DNA of 40,671 bases from Citrifermentans bremense R1 (GTDB lineage: Bacteria; Desulfobacterota; Desulfuromonadia; Geobacterales; Geobacteraceae): assembly GCF_000426865.1 (NCBI RefSeq), contig NZ_AUGE01000030.1:1-40671 (forward strand). The letters are read 5' to 3'. Both the position numbers and the translations under genes were made by a program. Under the pieces are notes generated by a model. It saw only the letters and a list, made by a program, of their open reading frames with translations. It was not told the origin of the DNA and did no database searches. Positions 10,885 through 20,459 of this stretch are shown one piece after another. Each line of letters opens with the position of its first letter. Position 1 is the first letter of the stretch.

Positions 10885-11478
10885 ATGCTACATTTTTCGG
10901 GCTCGTTGACCAGGCTGGTTGGGGAGCTGAAGAAATTGCCCGGGGTGGGCGAGAAGAGCGCGCTGAGACTGGCCTTTCATCTGCTGAAGCATCCCAGCAA
11001 TATCGAGGCGTTAGCGCAAAGCCTCCTGCAGGTGGGAGAAAGGGTGCATCTGTGCTCGGTCTGTTTTGCCATCACCGAGGACGATCCGTGCTGGATCTGT
11101 TCCGGCGAGCGCGATAGCGGCACCATCTGCGTGGTCGAAGAGCCGCAGGACCTTCTGGCACTGGAAAGAAGCCGCGCTTTCGGCGGCCGCTACCACGTGC
11201 TGCAGGGGGCACTTTCACCTTTAAACGGTGTTACGCCCAAGGACCTGAGGATTGCCGAGCTGATGCAGCGGCTTCAGGGGGGGGAGGTGCGCGAGGTGCT
11301 GATCGCCACCAATTTCACCGTCGAGGGCGAAGCTACGGCGCTCTACCTGACCAGGCTGATAAAACCGCTGTCTATAAAGGTCACCAGACTTGCACACGGC
11401 ATACCTGTCGGCAGCGACCTGGAATATGTCGATGCCGCGACGGTGCAGCGGGCAGTCGAGGGGCGCTCCGAGTTGTAG
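10885..11478 (+). CDS. recR: Recombination mediator RecR
   Basis: This is a 197-residue cytoplasmic protein that works with RecO and RecF to load RecA onto SSB-coated gaps. A helix-hairpin-helix region at the start (LPGVGEKSALRLAF, about 18-31) is followed by a C4 zinc site (C57, C60, C69, C72). The Toprim domain (about 80-175: ICVVEEPQDLLALER) and a C-terminal Walker B-like segment complete the family layout. Length is standard. The ATG at 10885 has GGTGGGA upstream. It is the third member of the dnaX-ybaB-recR group. Confidence 0.97.
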   Translation: MLHFSGSLTRLVGELKKLPGVGEKSALRLAFHLLKHPSNIEALAQSLLQVGERVHLCSVCFAITEDDPCWICSGERDSGTICVVEEPQDLLALERSRAFGGRYHVLQGALSPLNGVTPKDLRIAELMQRLQGGEVREVLIATNFTVEGEATALYLTRLIKPLSIKVTRLAHGIPVGSDLEYVDAATVQRAVEGRSEL

Positions 11479-11638
11479 CGGCGACCGGCGACCGAGAAGG
11501 AAGAGCCGCCGGAAAACAACGTTTGCCGCGGGGTGGATCGCTGTCCGCTGCCACACCGCAACAGGTCTTCAGTCACGGTTTAATGTTCCGAAAGCGTTTT
11601 TTCAAGGTCCAGTAATCTTCACCTACAGGAGGAAATCA

Positions 11639-14600
11639 ATGTCCCGCAGAATGGTAACGATTGACGGCAACACTGCAGCAGCGCACGTGGCACACGCCAC
11701 CAACGAGGTGATCGCAATCTACCCGATCACCCCTTCTTCCGTGATGGGAGAGATCTCCGACGAGAAAAGCGCCAAGGGCGAGAAGAACATCTGGGGAACG
11801 GTTCCCTCCGTGTCCGAACTCCAGTCCGAGGGGGGCGCTTCCGGCGCGGTCCACGGCGCACTCCAGGCAGGCGCCTTGACCACGACCTTCACCGCCAGCC
11901 AGGGCTTATTGCTGATGATCCCGAACATGTTCAAGATCGCCGGCGAGCTCACCTCGACCGTGTTCCACATCTCCGCACGCGCCATCTCGGCCGCCGCCCT
12001 CAACATCTTCGGCGACCACTCCGACGTCATGGCCGCCCGCGCCACCGGCTGGGGGATGCTCTGCTCCAACAACGTGCAGGAGGTCATGGACTTCGCGCTG
12101 ATCGCCCAGGCCGCCACGCTGCGCGCCCGCGTCCCGTTCATGCACTACTTCGACGGCTTCAGGACCTCGCACGAGGTGCAGAAAGTCGAGGAGCTGACCT
12201 TCGACGACATGCGCGCCATGATAGACGACGACCTGGTGCAGGCGCACCGCCTGCGCGCCCTCACCCCGGACCGCCCGGTGATGCGCGGCACCGCGCAGAA
12301 CCCCGACGTCTACTTCCAGGGTCGCGAGACCGTCAACGCCTACTACCCCGCAGCCCTCAAGATCGTGCAGGAGGAGATGGAGAAGTTCGCCGGGATCACC
12401 GGCCGCAAGTACTCGGTCGCCGAATATGTCGGCGCCCCCGACGCCGACCGCGTCGTCATCGTCATGGGCAGCGCCGCCGACACCGTGCAGGAGACCATCG
12501 AGACCCTGGCTGCCCAGGGGGAGAAGGTCGGTCTGGTCAAGGTACGCCTGTTCAGGCCCTTCCCGGTAGATGCCGTAGCAGCCTGCCTGCCGGCCTCCGT
12601 CAAGAAGATCGCCGTCCTCGACCGCACCAAGGAGCCGGGCTCTCTCGGCGAGCCGCTCTACCTGGACGTGAGGACCGCCATCGGCGAGGCCATGGCCGAC
12701 GGGAAGACCTCGTTCAAGAACTACCCGATCATCGTCGGCGGCCGCTTCGGCCTGGGCTCCAAGGAGTTCACCCCGGGCATGGCCAAAGGGGTCTTCGACA
12801 ACCTGAAAGCGGACAAGCCGAAGAACCACTTCGTCATCGGCATCAAAGAGGACGTGACCAACTCCTCGCTCGACTTCGACAAGAGCTTCGTGAACCCCTC
12901 CGCCGGGACCTACGCGGCGATGTTCTACGGTCTGGGCTCCGACGGCACCGTCGGCGCCAACAAGAACTCCATCAAGATCATCGGCGAGAAGACCGACAAC
13001 AACGTCCAGGCCTACTTCGTCTACGACTCCAAGAAAGCCGGTTCCGTCACCACCTCGCACCTGCGCTTCGGCAAGGGGGCCATCCGCTCCCCGTACCTGA
13101 TCGACCAGGCCGACTTCATCGCCTGCCACAACTTCTCCTTCCTCGAGAAGTACGACATGCTGACCAACGCCAAGCAGGGGGGCACCTTCCTCCTTTGCTC
13201 TCCGTTCGACAAGGAGCAGGTCTGGGACTCCATGCCGGTCGAAGTGCAGCAGCAGATCATCGACAAGAAGCTCAAGTTCTACGTGATCAACGCCATCGCG
13301 CTCGGCGAGAAACTCGGCCTGGGCGCCAGGATCAACGTGATCATGCAGACCGCCTTCTTCAAGATCTCCAACATCATGCCGCTTGACACCGCGCTCGCAG
13401 CCATCAAGGACGCCATCAAGAAGAGCTACGGCAAGTCCGGAGACAAGGTTGTCGACATGAACAACAAGGCGGTCGACGCGGCGCTGGAGAACATCTTCGA
13501 GGTAACTGTCCCGGCCAAGGCTAGCAGCGCCCTCAGGAAGCCCCCGGTCGTCGGCGCCCATGCGCCGAAGTTCGTCCAGGAAGTCACCGCGCAGCTCATC
13601 GCCGGCTACGGCGACGAGGTTCCGGTCTCCATGATCCCGGCCGACGGCACCTTCCCGACCGGCACCTCACAGTACGAGAAGCGCAACATCGCAGTCGACA
13701 TCCCGGTATGGGACGAGCAGCTCTGCATCCAGTGCGGCATCTGCTCCTTCGTCTGCCCGCACGCCTCCATCAGGATGAAGGTCTACGACGCCGACAAGCT
13801 CTCCGGCGCCCCGGCGACCTTCAAGTCGGCCGACGCCCGCGGCAACGAGTTCAAAGGGATGAAGTGCACCGTGCAGGTAGCTCCCGAAGACTGCACCGGC
13901 TGCGCGGCCTGCGTGGCCAACTGCCCCGCGAAGTCCAAGGAGGACGCCAACAAGAAGGCGATCAACATGCAGTTCCAGGCGCCGCTTCGGGCCTCGGAAG
14001 CCGCCAACTACGACTTCTTCCTGGCGATGCCGGAGACCGATCCCAAACTGGTGAAGCTGGAGACCCTGAAAGGGAGCCAGCTGGCACGGCCGCTCTTCGA
14101 GTACTCCGGCGCCTGCGCCGGTTGCGGCGAGACCCCGTACCTGAAGCTCATGTCGCAGCTCTTCGGCGACCGCGCCATGATCGCCAACGCCACCGGCTGC
14201 ACCTCCATCTACGGCGGCAACCTCCCCACCACCCCGTGGGCGAAGAACGCCGACGGCCGCGGCCCGGCCTGGTCCAACTCCCTCTTCGAGGACAACGCCG
14301 AGTTCGGCTTCGGCATGAGACTTGCCGTCGACAAGTTCAACCAGGCCGCGACCGAGCTCCTGGACGTGGTCTCGCTCCCGGCAGAGCTGGTAGCCGAGAT
14401 CAAGGGGGCCGACCAGCAGACCCAGGCCGGCGTCGAGGCGCAGCGCGCACGCGTCGCCAAGCTGAAGGATCTCCTGGCAGGGTCCAAGGACGCCGCAGCC
14501 AAGAAGCTCCTCTCCATCGCCGACTACCTGGTGAAGAAGTCGGTCTGGATCGTGGGGGGCGACGGCTGGGCCTATGACATCGGCTACGGCGGCCTGGACC

Positions 14601-15190
14601 ACGTCATCGCCTCCGGCAAGAACGTGAACCTCCTGGTCCTCGACACCGAGGTCTACTCCAACACCGGCGGCCAGGCCTCCAAGTCCACCCCGATGGGCGC
14701 CGTGGCCCAGTTCGCTGCGGGCGGCAAGCCCCAGGCGAAGAAGGACCTCGCCATGATCGCCATGGCCTACGGCAACGTCTACGTCGCCAAGGTCTCCCTC
14801 TCCAACCCGGCCCAGGTGGTCAAGGCGTTCATCGAGGCGGAAGCGTACAACGGACCGTCCCTCATCCTTGCCTACAGCCACTGCATCGCCCACGGCATCG
14901 ACATGGCAACCGCGGTCGAGACCCAGAAGCGTGCGGTAGCCTCCGGCCACTGGCCGCTGGTCCGCTACAACCCGGACCTCGCCGAGCAGGGCAAGAACCC
15001 GCTCCAGCTCGACAGCAAGGCTCCGAGCATCTCCCTCGAAGAGTACGCCTACGGCGAGAACCGCTACCGCGTGCTGAAGAAGAGCAACCCTGAGGCTGCT
15101 GCCACCCTCATGGCCCGCTCCTCCGAGCTCACCGCCCGCCGCTTCGATCTCTATAAGCGGATGGCGGAAATGGACTTCGAGAACAAATAA
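11639..15190 (+). CDS. nifJ: Pyruvate:ferredoxin (flavodoxin) oxidoreductase, single-chain
   Basis: This 1183-residue enzyme interconverts pyruvate plus CoA with acetyl-CoA, CO2 and reduced ferredoxin, a central anaerobic step; in autotrophic or acetate-grown cells it can run towards pyruvate. Domains I-III (about 1-640) include YPITPSS near the start. A two-cluster ferredoxin domain follows (C696/699/702/706 and C752/755/758/762). The thiamine-diphosphate domain VI has cluster ligands at C826 and C829 and a GDGW motif near 975. The ATG at 11639 follows a strong AGGAGG; the open frame extends 83 codons upstream, but that part overlaps recR and gives an atypical N-terminus. Codon use is strongly C-ending (AAG, ATC, CTC), unlike some neighbours, which suggests high expression. 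Confidence 0.96.
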   Translation: MSRRMVTIDGNTAAAHVAHATNEVIAIYPITPSSVMGEISDEKSAKGEKNIWGTVPSVSELQSEGGASGAVHGALQAGALTTTFTASQGLLLMIPNMFKIAGELTSTVFHISARAISAAALNIFGDHSDVMAARATGWGMLCSNNVQEVMDFALIAQAATLRARVPFMHYFDGFRTSHEVQKVEELTFDDMRAMIDDDLVQAHRLRALTPDRPVMRGTAQNPDVYFQGRETVNAYYPAALKIVQEEMEKFAGITGRKYSVAEYVGAPDADRVVIVMGSAADTVQETIETLAAQGEKVGLVKVRLFRPFPVDAVAACLPASVKKIAVLDRTKEPGSLGEPLYLDVRTAIGEAMADGKTSFKNYPIIVGGRFGLGSKEFTPGMAKGVFDNLKADKPKNHFVIGIKEDVTNSSLDFDKSFVNPSAGTYAAMFYGLGSDGTVGANKNSIKIIGEKTDNNVQAYFVYDSKKAGSVTTSHLRFGKGAIRSPYLIDQADFIACHNFSFLEKYDMLTNAKQGGTFLLCSPFDKEQVWDSMPVEVQQQIIDKKLKFYVINAIALGEKLGLGARINVIMQTAFFKISNIMPLDTALAAIKDAIKKSYGKSGDKVVDMNNKAVDAALENIFEVTVPAKASSALRKPPVVGAHAPKFVQEVTAQLIAGYGDEVPVSMIPADGTFPTGTSQYEKRNIAVDIPVWDEQLCIQCGICSFVCPHASIRMKVYDADKLSGAPATFKSADARGNEFKGMKCTVQVAPEDCTGCAACVANCPAKSKEDANKKAINMQFQAPLRASEAANYDFFLAMPETDPKLVKLETLKGSQLARPLFEYSGACAGCGETPYLKLMSQLFGDRAMIANATGCTSIYGGNLPTTPWAKNADGRGPAWSNSLFEDNAEFGFGMRLAVDKFNQAATELLDVVSLPAELVAEIKGADQQTQAGVEAQRARVAKLKDLLAGSKDAAAKKLLSIADYLVKKSVWIVGGDGWAYDIGYGGLDHVIASGKNVNLLVLDTEVYSNTGGQASKSTPMGAVAQFAAGGKPQAKKDLAMIAMAYGNVYVAKVSLSNPAQVVKAFIEAEAYNGPSLILAYSHCIAHGIDMATAVETQKRAVASGHWPLVRYNPDLAEQGKNPLQLDSKAPSISLEEYAYGENRYRVLKKSNPEAAATLMARSSELTARRFDLYKRMAEMDFENK

Positions 15191-15203
15191 TGCTCAAGAC
15201 CGC

Positions 15204-15232
15204 TTGACACCGGTAAAAGCGCTGCATAAAAT
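15204..15232 (+). promoter_or_regulatory. Strong promoter of the cold-shock gene
   Basis: TTGACA (15204-15209), a 17-base spacer and TAAAAT (15227-15232) are near consensus. The leader of about 55 bases contains a GCCGGG/CCCGGC hairpin (15243-15260) just before the AGGAG ribosome site. Confidence 0.75.
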
Positions 15233-15295
15233 CTTCACCTGTGCCGGGGCCGGTCCCGGCAGATCAACCGTAAAGCAGCAACAGGAGATGTGGTA

Positions 15296-15496
15296 ATGGC
15301 TAAAGGCGTAGTGAAATGGTTCAATGACAGCAAAGGGTTTGGTTTCATCGAGCAGGAGAACGGCGAAGATGTCTTCGTGCACTTTTCCGCGATCCAGGGC
15401 GAGGGGTTCAAATCCTTGGCAGAGGGCGATTCCGTCACCTTCGACGTCCAGCAGGGCCCCAAAGGCCTGCAGGCCGCCAATGTGACCAGGGTTTAA
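15296..15496 (+). CDS. Cold-shock-domain protein (CspA family)
   Basis: This 66-residue single cold-shock domain carries RNP1 (KGFGFI, about 15-20) and RNP2 (VFVHF, about 29-33), the aromatic patch that binds single-stranded RNA or DNA. Such proteins act as RNA chaperones. The ATG at 15296 lies eight bases after AGGAG; an in-frame GTG six bases earlier (15290) is less well placed. The gene has its own consensus promoter and terminator, so it is monocistronic. Cold induction cannot be read from the sequence; many Csp paralogues are constitutive. Confidence 0.95.
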   Translation: MAKGVVKWFNDSKGFGFIEQENGEDVFVHFSAIQGEGFKSLAEGDSVTFDVQQGPKGLQAANVTRV

Positions 15497-15513
15497 AGGA
15501 AGCTTTAAACGTG

Positions 15514-15550
15514 AAAAAGCCCCCGGAGCTTAGAGCTCCGGGGGCTTTTT
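15514..15550. terminator. Bidirectional Rho-independent terminator
   Basis: A perfect GC-rich stem (GCCCCCGGAGCT / AGCTCCGGGGGC, loop TAG) is flanked by five A and five T. It separates the cold-shock gene from the convergent pentapeptide gene. Confidence 0.92.
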
Positions 15551-15578
15551 CGTTTTGCAGCGACTCAAGGTCCCGGCG

Positions 15579-16340
15579 CTACTCGATGCAGCTTCCGACC
15601 GAACCTTTCCGGCAAACCGTCTTGTCGGTCCAAAGCGCCCCCTCAAGCTTCGCGCCCGCGAGCCTCGTTCCCCGCAGGCGGGCCTGGTTCAGGGAGGCGC
15701 CGCGCAGGTTGGCGCCGGTCAGGTCAGCCAGTTCCAAGTCCGTCTCATCAAGCTTGGCCCGCTCCAGGTTGGCGCCATGGAGGTTGGTCCTGCTTAAATT
15801 GGCACCGGTCAGATCGTAGCCGACCAGGTTCACCCCACTCAAGTCGGTGCCGGAGAAGTCGCGCGTTGTCGATAGGATCCCCTGCAGCTCGGCCTGCGTC
15901 ATGTGCCGGTTCAGGACCTTCACCTTCGCTTCTGCAGACTTCGCCCCTTTTTTCACCTCAGCGGACTTAGCCGCTTTCTTCGCCTTCTTTTTCGCTTTCG
16001 GGCCCGCTTTGACCGCTCCTTTTTTCTTTTTTTTAGCGGGCGCCTTTTTCTTCACTTGAGCCTTCTTGTCGGCCGCCGCCGAGGGGCCTTCGCTAGCCCC
16101 CTCCTTGGCCAAGGCCGCCAGCTTCGCCTTGGCCTCATTGAGCGCGCGGGCGTCAGCGCTGGCGGCATCTTTTGGCGCGGCACCGGTCGTAGCGGGAGCG
16201 GCGCCAGCCTTCGCCGGGGCTGCGGGGGCTGCCGGGGTCCCTGGGGCGGCCGCACAAGCGTCGGTCGCGGGGAGAGCCGCGGCAAGAAGCCAGGCAGCGA
16301 GGGAAATATACGCGGTATGGGATAAAAGACGGCGATTCAT
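15579..16340 (-). CDS. Secreted pentapeptide-repeat protein with lysine-rich spacer
   Basis: This 253-residue protein has an N-terminal signal peptide (hydrophobic about 10-24, likely cleavage near ACA-AA at 29-31). An Ala/Pro-rich stretch (about 31-60) and a strongly basic Lys/Ala region (about 93-145, with a run of five Lys and KAKKKAKKAAK) follow. The C-terminus has about fifteen tandem pentapeptide repeats (about 160-238; pattern A/D-[N/D]-L-x-x such as GANLS, DLTGA), which fold as a right-handed quadrilateral beta-helix. It ends with a Cys-containing tail (CRKGSVGSCIE). The basic part resembles histone H1-like tails, odd for an exported protein. The ATG at 16340 has GGAGGCG. Function is unknown; binding to an anionic envelope polymer is only a guess. 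Confidence 0.85.
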   Translation of the reverse strand: MNRRLLSHTAYISLAAWLLAAALPATDACAAAPGTPAAPAAPAKAGAAPATTGAAPKDAASADARALNEAKAKLAALAKEGASEGPSAAADKKAQVKKKAPAKKKKKGAVKAGPKAKKKAKKAAKSAEVKKGAKSAEAKVKVLNRHMTQAELQGILSTTRDFSGTDLSGVNLVGYDLTGANLSRTNLHGANLERAKLDETDLELADLTGANLRGASLNQARLRGTRLAGAKLEGALWTDKTVCRKGSVGSCIE

Positions 16341-16502
16341 GGACGCCTCCGTGACGATATATGTTCTGTCCCCGGGACAGCCGGGGAAGGATGAAACTTT
16401 TCCCCTTATCGGCAGAAGGCCCCAAAACTGAAAGACGAATACATTAGCCCCCGTGTCTGCGGAGTCTCATTACATTGGCGGATGCATTAGCAAGGGGGGC
16501 TG

Positions 16503-16511
16503 TGCTATATT
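16503..16511 (+). promoter_or_regulatory. Extended -10 promoter candidate for uvrA
   Basis: TGC then TATATT (16506-16511) is an extended -10 without a clear -35. A GTGCC/GGCAC hairpin lies in the leader. I see no obvious LexA box in the 220 bases before uvrA. Confidence 0.4.
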
Positions 16512-16563
16512 TGTCAATCGTGCCGCGCTGGGCACGGCCTAAGACAACTGTTACGGGAGCAAC

Positions 16564-19407
16564 ATGGCAACGGACAAGATCATCATCAAAGGTGCCTGCG
16601 AGCACAACCTCAAATGCATAGACGTGGAAATTCCCCGGGACCAGCTGGTGGTGATCACCGGCATCTCTGGGTCGGGAAAATCCACCCTCGCCTTCGACAC
16701 CATCTACGCCGAGGGGCAGCGCCGCTACGTGGAGTCGCTCTCCGCCTACGCGCGCCAGTTCCTGGAGCAGATGGAAAAACCCGACGTCGAGTCGATCGAG
16801 GGGCTGTCCCCTGCCATCTCCATAGAGCAGAAAACGACCAGCAAGAACCCCCGCTCCACGGTTGGCACCGTCACCGAAATCTACGACTACCTGCGCCTGC
16901 TCTTCGCCCGGATCGGCAAGCCGCACTGCTACAACTGCGGCCGGCTCATCACCTCCCAGACCGTTTCGCAGATGGTGGACCAGATAGCGGCGCTGCCGCA
17001 GGGTGCGAAGCTAACGCTCCTCTCACCCATCGTGCGAGGCAGGAAAGGGGAGTACAAAAAGGAACTGACCCAGTTCAGGAAAGACGGCTTCGCCCGTGTC
17101 GTCGTTGACGGCGAGACCTATGACCTCTCGGAAGAGATCACCCTGGACAAGAAGAAAAAGCACGACATAGACATCGTCGTCGACCGCCTGGTGGTGAAGC
17201 CGGGGATCGAGAAGCGGCTCGCCGATTCGCTGGAGACGGCACTCTCGCACGCGGAGGGAATCGTCAAGGTGGCCCTCTCCCCGGACGCGGAGCGCGGCAT
17301 CAAGGAAGAAACGCTCCTTTTCTCCGAGTCGGCCGCCTGCATCGAGTGCGGCATCTCCTATCCAGAGATGACCCCCCGCATGTTCTCCTTCAACAACCCC
17401 TACGGCGCCTGCCCAGACTGCACCGGCCTCGGCACCAGGATGTATCTGGACACCAACCTGGTGGTGCCGGACCACGACCTCACCCTGGCCGAAGGCGCCG
17501 TCGCCCCCTGGGAGACGCGCTTCTCCGGATGGTACCAGCAGACCCTCGCCGCCTTGGGCAAAAGCTACGGCTTCGACCTGCACACCCCTTACAAGCAGCT
17601 CTCCAAGAAGGCGAAAGACGTGATCCTAAACGGCTCGGGGGGGGAGCTGGTCGATTTCTGGTGGGTGGACGACGCAGGGAAGCGGCACACTTACAAGAAG
17701 GCGTTCGAAGGGGTGCTGAACAACCTGGAGCGGCGCCATCGCGAGACCGACTCCGAACAGGTGCGGGAGGAGCTGGAGAAGTACATGGACGTGATGCCCT
17801 GCCCCACCTGCCAGGGGGCGAGGCTCAAGAAAGAGGCGCTCTTCGTCAGGGTGGGTGGAAAAAACATTCAGCAGGTAACCGCCTATTCCATCCAGGACGC
17901 GCTCTCCTTCTTCGACTCTCTGGCGCTCACCGAGAAGGAAGAGGACATCGCCCGGAGGATCCTCAAGGAGATCAGGGAGCGGCTTAACTTCCTGGTCAAC
18001 GTCGGCCTCGACTACCTGTCGCTGGATCGCTCCTCGGGAACCCTCTCCGGCGGCGAGGGGCAGAGGATCCGGCTCGCGACCCAGATTGGCTCCTCGCTGG
18101 TCGGGGTGCTCTACATCCTGGACGAGCCTTCCATCGGCCTGCACCAGCGCGACAACGGCAGGCTCTTGTCTACCCTGAGGCACCTGCGGGACATCGGCAA
18201 CACGGTCCTCGTGGTTGAGCACGACGAGGAAACCATCTCCGAGGCGGACTGGGTCATCGACATGGGACCCGGCGCCGGGATCCACGGCGGCGAGGTGGTG
18301 GCAGAAGGCACCCCCGCCGAGATCATGGCCAACCCCCATTCGCTCACCGGCCGCTACCTCTCGGGCGCGCTGACGATAGCGATCCCCAAAAAGCGCAGGA
18401 AAGGGAGCCGGTTCCTCTCCATCGAGGGGGCCAACGAGAACAACCTGAAGGACGTCTCGGTCGACCTGCCGCTCGGAGTAATGACCTGCATCACCGGGGT
18501 GTCGGGGTCGGGAAAGTCCTCGCTCATCATCGATACCCTCTATAAGACCCTGAACCAGCGGCTCTATAAAAGCAGGGAAAAGGCCGGCGCGGTCCGGGCC
18601 ATCCACGGCATGGAAGTGCTGGACAAGGTGATCAACATCGACCAGTCCCCCATCGGCCGCACGCCGCGTTCCAACCCCGCCACCTACACCGGCCTCTTCA
18701 CCGAAATCAGGGAGATCTTCGCCCAACTCCCCGAGTCGAAGATGCGCGGCTACAAGCCCGGGCGCTACTCCTTCAACGTGAAGGGGGGGCGCTGCGAGGC
18801 CTGCGCCGGGGACGGCATCATCAAGATCGAGATGCACTTTCTTCCCGACGTGTACGTGCAGTGCGAGGTTTGCAAGGGGGCGCGCTACAACAGGGAGACG
18901 CTGGAGGTCCGCTTCAAGGGGCGCTCCATCGCCGAAGTCCTGGATATGACAGTCTCCCAGGCGCTGGTCTTCCTGGAGCATATCCCGCGCCTGAAGGGTA
19001 AGCTGCAGACCCTGGAGGAGGTTGGGCTTGGTTACATCAAGCTGGGGCAGTCCGCGACCACCCTGTCAGGCGGAGAGGCGCAGCGCGTCAAGCTCGCCAA
19101 GGAGCTTTCCAAACGTGCCACCGGGCGCACCATCTACATCCTGGATGAACCGACCACCGGCCTGCACTTCGCCGACATAGCGAAGCTCTTGGAGGTGCTG
19201 CACAAGCTGGTAGATGCGGGAAACACCATCGTGGTCATCGAGCACAACCTCGATGTGATCAAGACGGCGGACTGGATCGTCGATCTGGGTCCCGAGGGGG
19301 GAGACCGCGGCGGCGAGGTGATAGCAGTGGGTACCCCGGAGCAGGTTTCCAGGGTGGAGCGGTCCTACACCGGGCAGTATCTCAAGAAGATGCTGCCACA
19401 AGGTTAG
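16564..19407 (+). CDS. uvrA: Excinuclease ABC subunit UvrA
   Basis: This 947-residue dimeric ATPase finds DNA damage and loads UvrB in nucleotide excision repair. It has two ABC modules. First Walker [10 protein letters not shown] is at residues 33-41, with its LSGGEGQR signature near 494 and [12 protein letters not shown] after it. The second Walker A (GVSGSGKSS) is near 646, with signature LSGGEAQR near 834 and DEPTTGLHF. Zinc sites are present (CIECG in the first insertion, CEACAGDG...[10 protein letters not shown] near 743-770). Length is typical. The ATG at 16564 has GGGAGC upstream. The eight-cysteine gene follows after 27 bases, so the two are probably co-transcribed. Confidence 0.98.
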   Translation: MATDKIIIKGACEHNLKCIDVEIPRDQLVVITGISGSGKSTLAFDTIYAEGQRRYVESLSAYARQFLEQMEKPDVESIEGLSPAISIEQKTTSKNPRSTVGTVTEIYDYLRLLFARIGKPHCYNCGRLITSQTVSQMVDQIAALPQGAKLTLLSPIVRGRKGEYKKELTQFRKDGFARVVVDGETYDLSEEITLDKKKKHDIDIVVDRLVVKPGIEKRLADSLETALSHAEGIVKVALSPDAERGIKEETLLFSESAACIECGISYPEMTPRMFSFNNPYGACPDCTGLGTRMYLDTNLVVPDHDLTLAEGAVAPWETRFSGWYQQTLAALGKSYGFDLHTPYKQLSKKAKDVILNGSGGELVDFWWVDDAGKRHTYKKAFEGVLNNLERRHRETDSEQVREELEKYMDVMPCPTCQGARLKKEALFVRVGGKNIQQVTAYSIQDALSFFDSLALTEKEEDIARRILKEIRERLNFLVNVGLDYLSLDRSSGTLSGGEGQRIRLATQIGSSLVGVLYILDEPSIGLHQRDNGRLLSTLRHLRDIGNTVLVVEHDEETISEADWVIDMGPGAGIHGGEVVAEGTPAEIMANPHSLTGRYLSGALTIAIPKKRRKGSRFLSIEGANENNLKDVSVDLPLGVMTCITGVSGSGKSSLIIDTLYKTLNQRLYKSREKAGAVRAIHGMEVLDKVINIDQSPIGRTPRSNPATYTGLFTEIREIFAQLPESKMRGYKPGRYSFNVKGGRCEACAGDGIIKIEMHFLPDVYVQCEVCKGARYNRETLEVRFKGRSIAEVLDMTVSQALVFLEHIPRLKGKLQTLEEVGLGYIKLGQSATTLSGGEAQRVKLAKELSKRATGRTIYILDEPTTGLHFADIAKLLEVLHKLVDAGNTIVVIEHNLDVIKTADWIVDLGPEGGDRGGEVIAVGTPEQVSRVERSYTGQYLKKMLPQG

Positions 19408-19434
19408 CGAACGCGGTGAATCTAGGAGAACTCG

Positions 19435-19635
19435 ATGAAGGACAAGCGCGACAATCAATGCGGCTGCAGCATTGAGCAAAGACATAAAAGTTGCGCCACC
19501 TGCAGCGGCGAGGATATTTTCTCTTACTGGTGCAAGACCTGTGACCGTTCCGTTCCCGAAGGGCGCTGCCCGTACTGCGGCTTAAAGGCACAGAAAAAGA
19601 AAGGAGAAATGGGGGAGCTTTCAGACAAAACGTGA
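19435..19635 (+). CDS. Eight-cysteine mini-protein (double zinc-ribbon-like), unknown role
   Basis: This 66-residue cytoplasmic protein has cysteines at 9, 11, 20, 23, 33, 36, 45 and 48. That gives one CxC and three CxxC pairs, of which CKTC and CPYC look like classic zinc knuckles. It suits two zinc-ribbon units followed by a basic tail (KAQKKKGE). The ATG at 19435 has a TAGGAGA site, and the gene starts 27 bases after uvrA, so it is likely translated from the uvrA transcript. I do not recognise the family. A nucleic-acid or UvrA-linked role is suggested only by position. Confidence 0.8.
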   Translation: MKDKRDNQCGCSIEQRHKSCATCSGEDIFSYWCKTCDRSVPEGRCPYCGLKAQKKKGEMGELSDKT

Positions 19636-19652
19636 ACTATCTCTAACCAGAG

Positions 19653-19680
19653 CTGACGCTCAAAATTTTTGCGTTATAAT
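19653..19680 (+). promoter_or_regulatory. Candidate promoter of the lipoprotein gene
   Basis: CTGACG (19653-19658), a 16-base spacer and a perfect TATAAT (19675-19680). The predicted start lies about 45 bases before the ATG at 19733. Confidence 0.5.
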
Positions 19681-19732
19681 TGCCACGTTCTTTCCCTGGC
19701 TGTATAAGTCGCCTTTATATAAGGCATTTATC

Positions 19733-20299
19733 ATGCGAAAATTCATCCTCACACAAGCCGTGCTGTTTTTGCTTTTACTCACCCAGGCGGGATGCACCCA
19801 CTTGCTGCCGCGGGGCAAAAGCATCACCGAGTCCCCTTTCCAGAACTATTCCGACGCGAAGACGGCCTTCGACCAGATAGAGATCGGCAAGACCACCGTC
19901 GAGGATCTGCAGAAGCTGGGGTTCGACGTGACCTCGGCTCCCAACTTGAAGCTCCTGAACTACCTGGACATAGCCGCGACCGTCCAGGCGATCCCGAACA
20001 AGGACCTGGATCCTGGCCTGCAGGCCTGCCTCAAGGCCAGGGCCGACTGCCGGGCCTATCTTTTCGAACCGAAGAGAACCTATACCAAACGGATAGGGAA
20101 CTTCTGGCTCGATATCTTCAACTTCAAGCGCAAAAGCCAGGAGACAGGGTGGCGTTTCAAAGCCCTCATCGTCTTCGTCAACCACCACGTAGCCTACAAA
20201 CTCTCCAGCGGCGAACCGAAGATCGACCAGGTCAACGACCAGGTCAACCCCCTCGGCCCGTTCCAAGCCCCCGCGGACTTTGTCACCCGCGCGCTTTAA
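19733..20299 (+). CDS. Predicted lipoprotein, BamE/SmpA-like N-terminal region
   Basis: This 188-residue protein has a lipoprotein signal (LLLTQAGC, lipidated Cys 21). The segment after it, about residues 38-70 (DQIEIGKTTVEDLQKLGFDV), follows the helix pattern of BamE/SmpA-type domains (x-I-x-x-G-x-T-x-x-x-L-x-x-L-G). Here it probably forms a small envelope domain. Further along are a pair of cysteines (CLKARADC) and the aromatic GNFWLDIFNFKRK segment. It would sit in the inner or outer membrane facing the periplasm; Asp is absent at +2, which favours outer-membrane sorting by the E. coli rule. The gene has its own -10 and stands alone. The BamE link is weak. Confidence 0.8.
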   Translation: MRKFILTQAVLFLLLLTQAGCTHLLPRGKSITESPFQNYSDAKTAFDQIEIGKTTVEDLQKLGFDVTSAPNLKLLNYLDIAATVQAIPNKDLDPGLQACLKARADCRAYLFEPKRTYTKRIGNFWLDIFNFKRKSQETGWRFKALIVFVNHHVAYKLSSGEPKIDQVNDQVNPLGPFQAPADFVTRAL

Positions 20300-20381
20300 C
20301 CCCCCCGCCTACAGTTCCACTGCAAGACCTTTCCCCAGCCGGGCCAGCCTGAGGGTTCCGCGGCCGCGCCCGTCTCTTCGC

Positions 20382-20411
20382 TTGGTTTTCCGCAATGAAT
20401 GGTGATATCTT
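20382..20411 (+). promoter_or_regulatory. Candidate promoter of the srkA-like gene
   Basis: TTGGTT (20382-20387), an 18-base spacer and TATCTT (20406-20411), preceded by TGA (extended -10). GAGGAG (about 20442) serves as ribosome site for the ATG at 20460. Confidence 0.4.
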
Positions 20412-20459
20412 AGAGGCGCTGGGCCGATCAGGGCGCCACGCAGAGGAGAAGCGCCATTT

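Noticed and set aside
11390-11638. N-terminal extension of the pyruvate:ferredoxin oxidoreductase frame
   Set aside because: It overlaps recR, is Arg/Ser-rich and unlike the family start; AGGAGG precedes ATG 11639.
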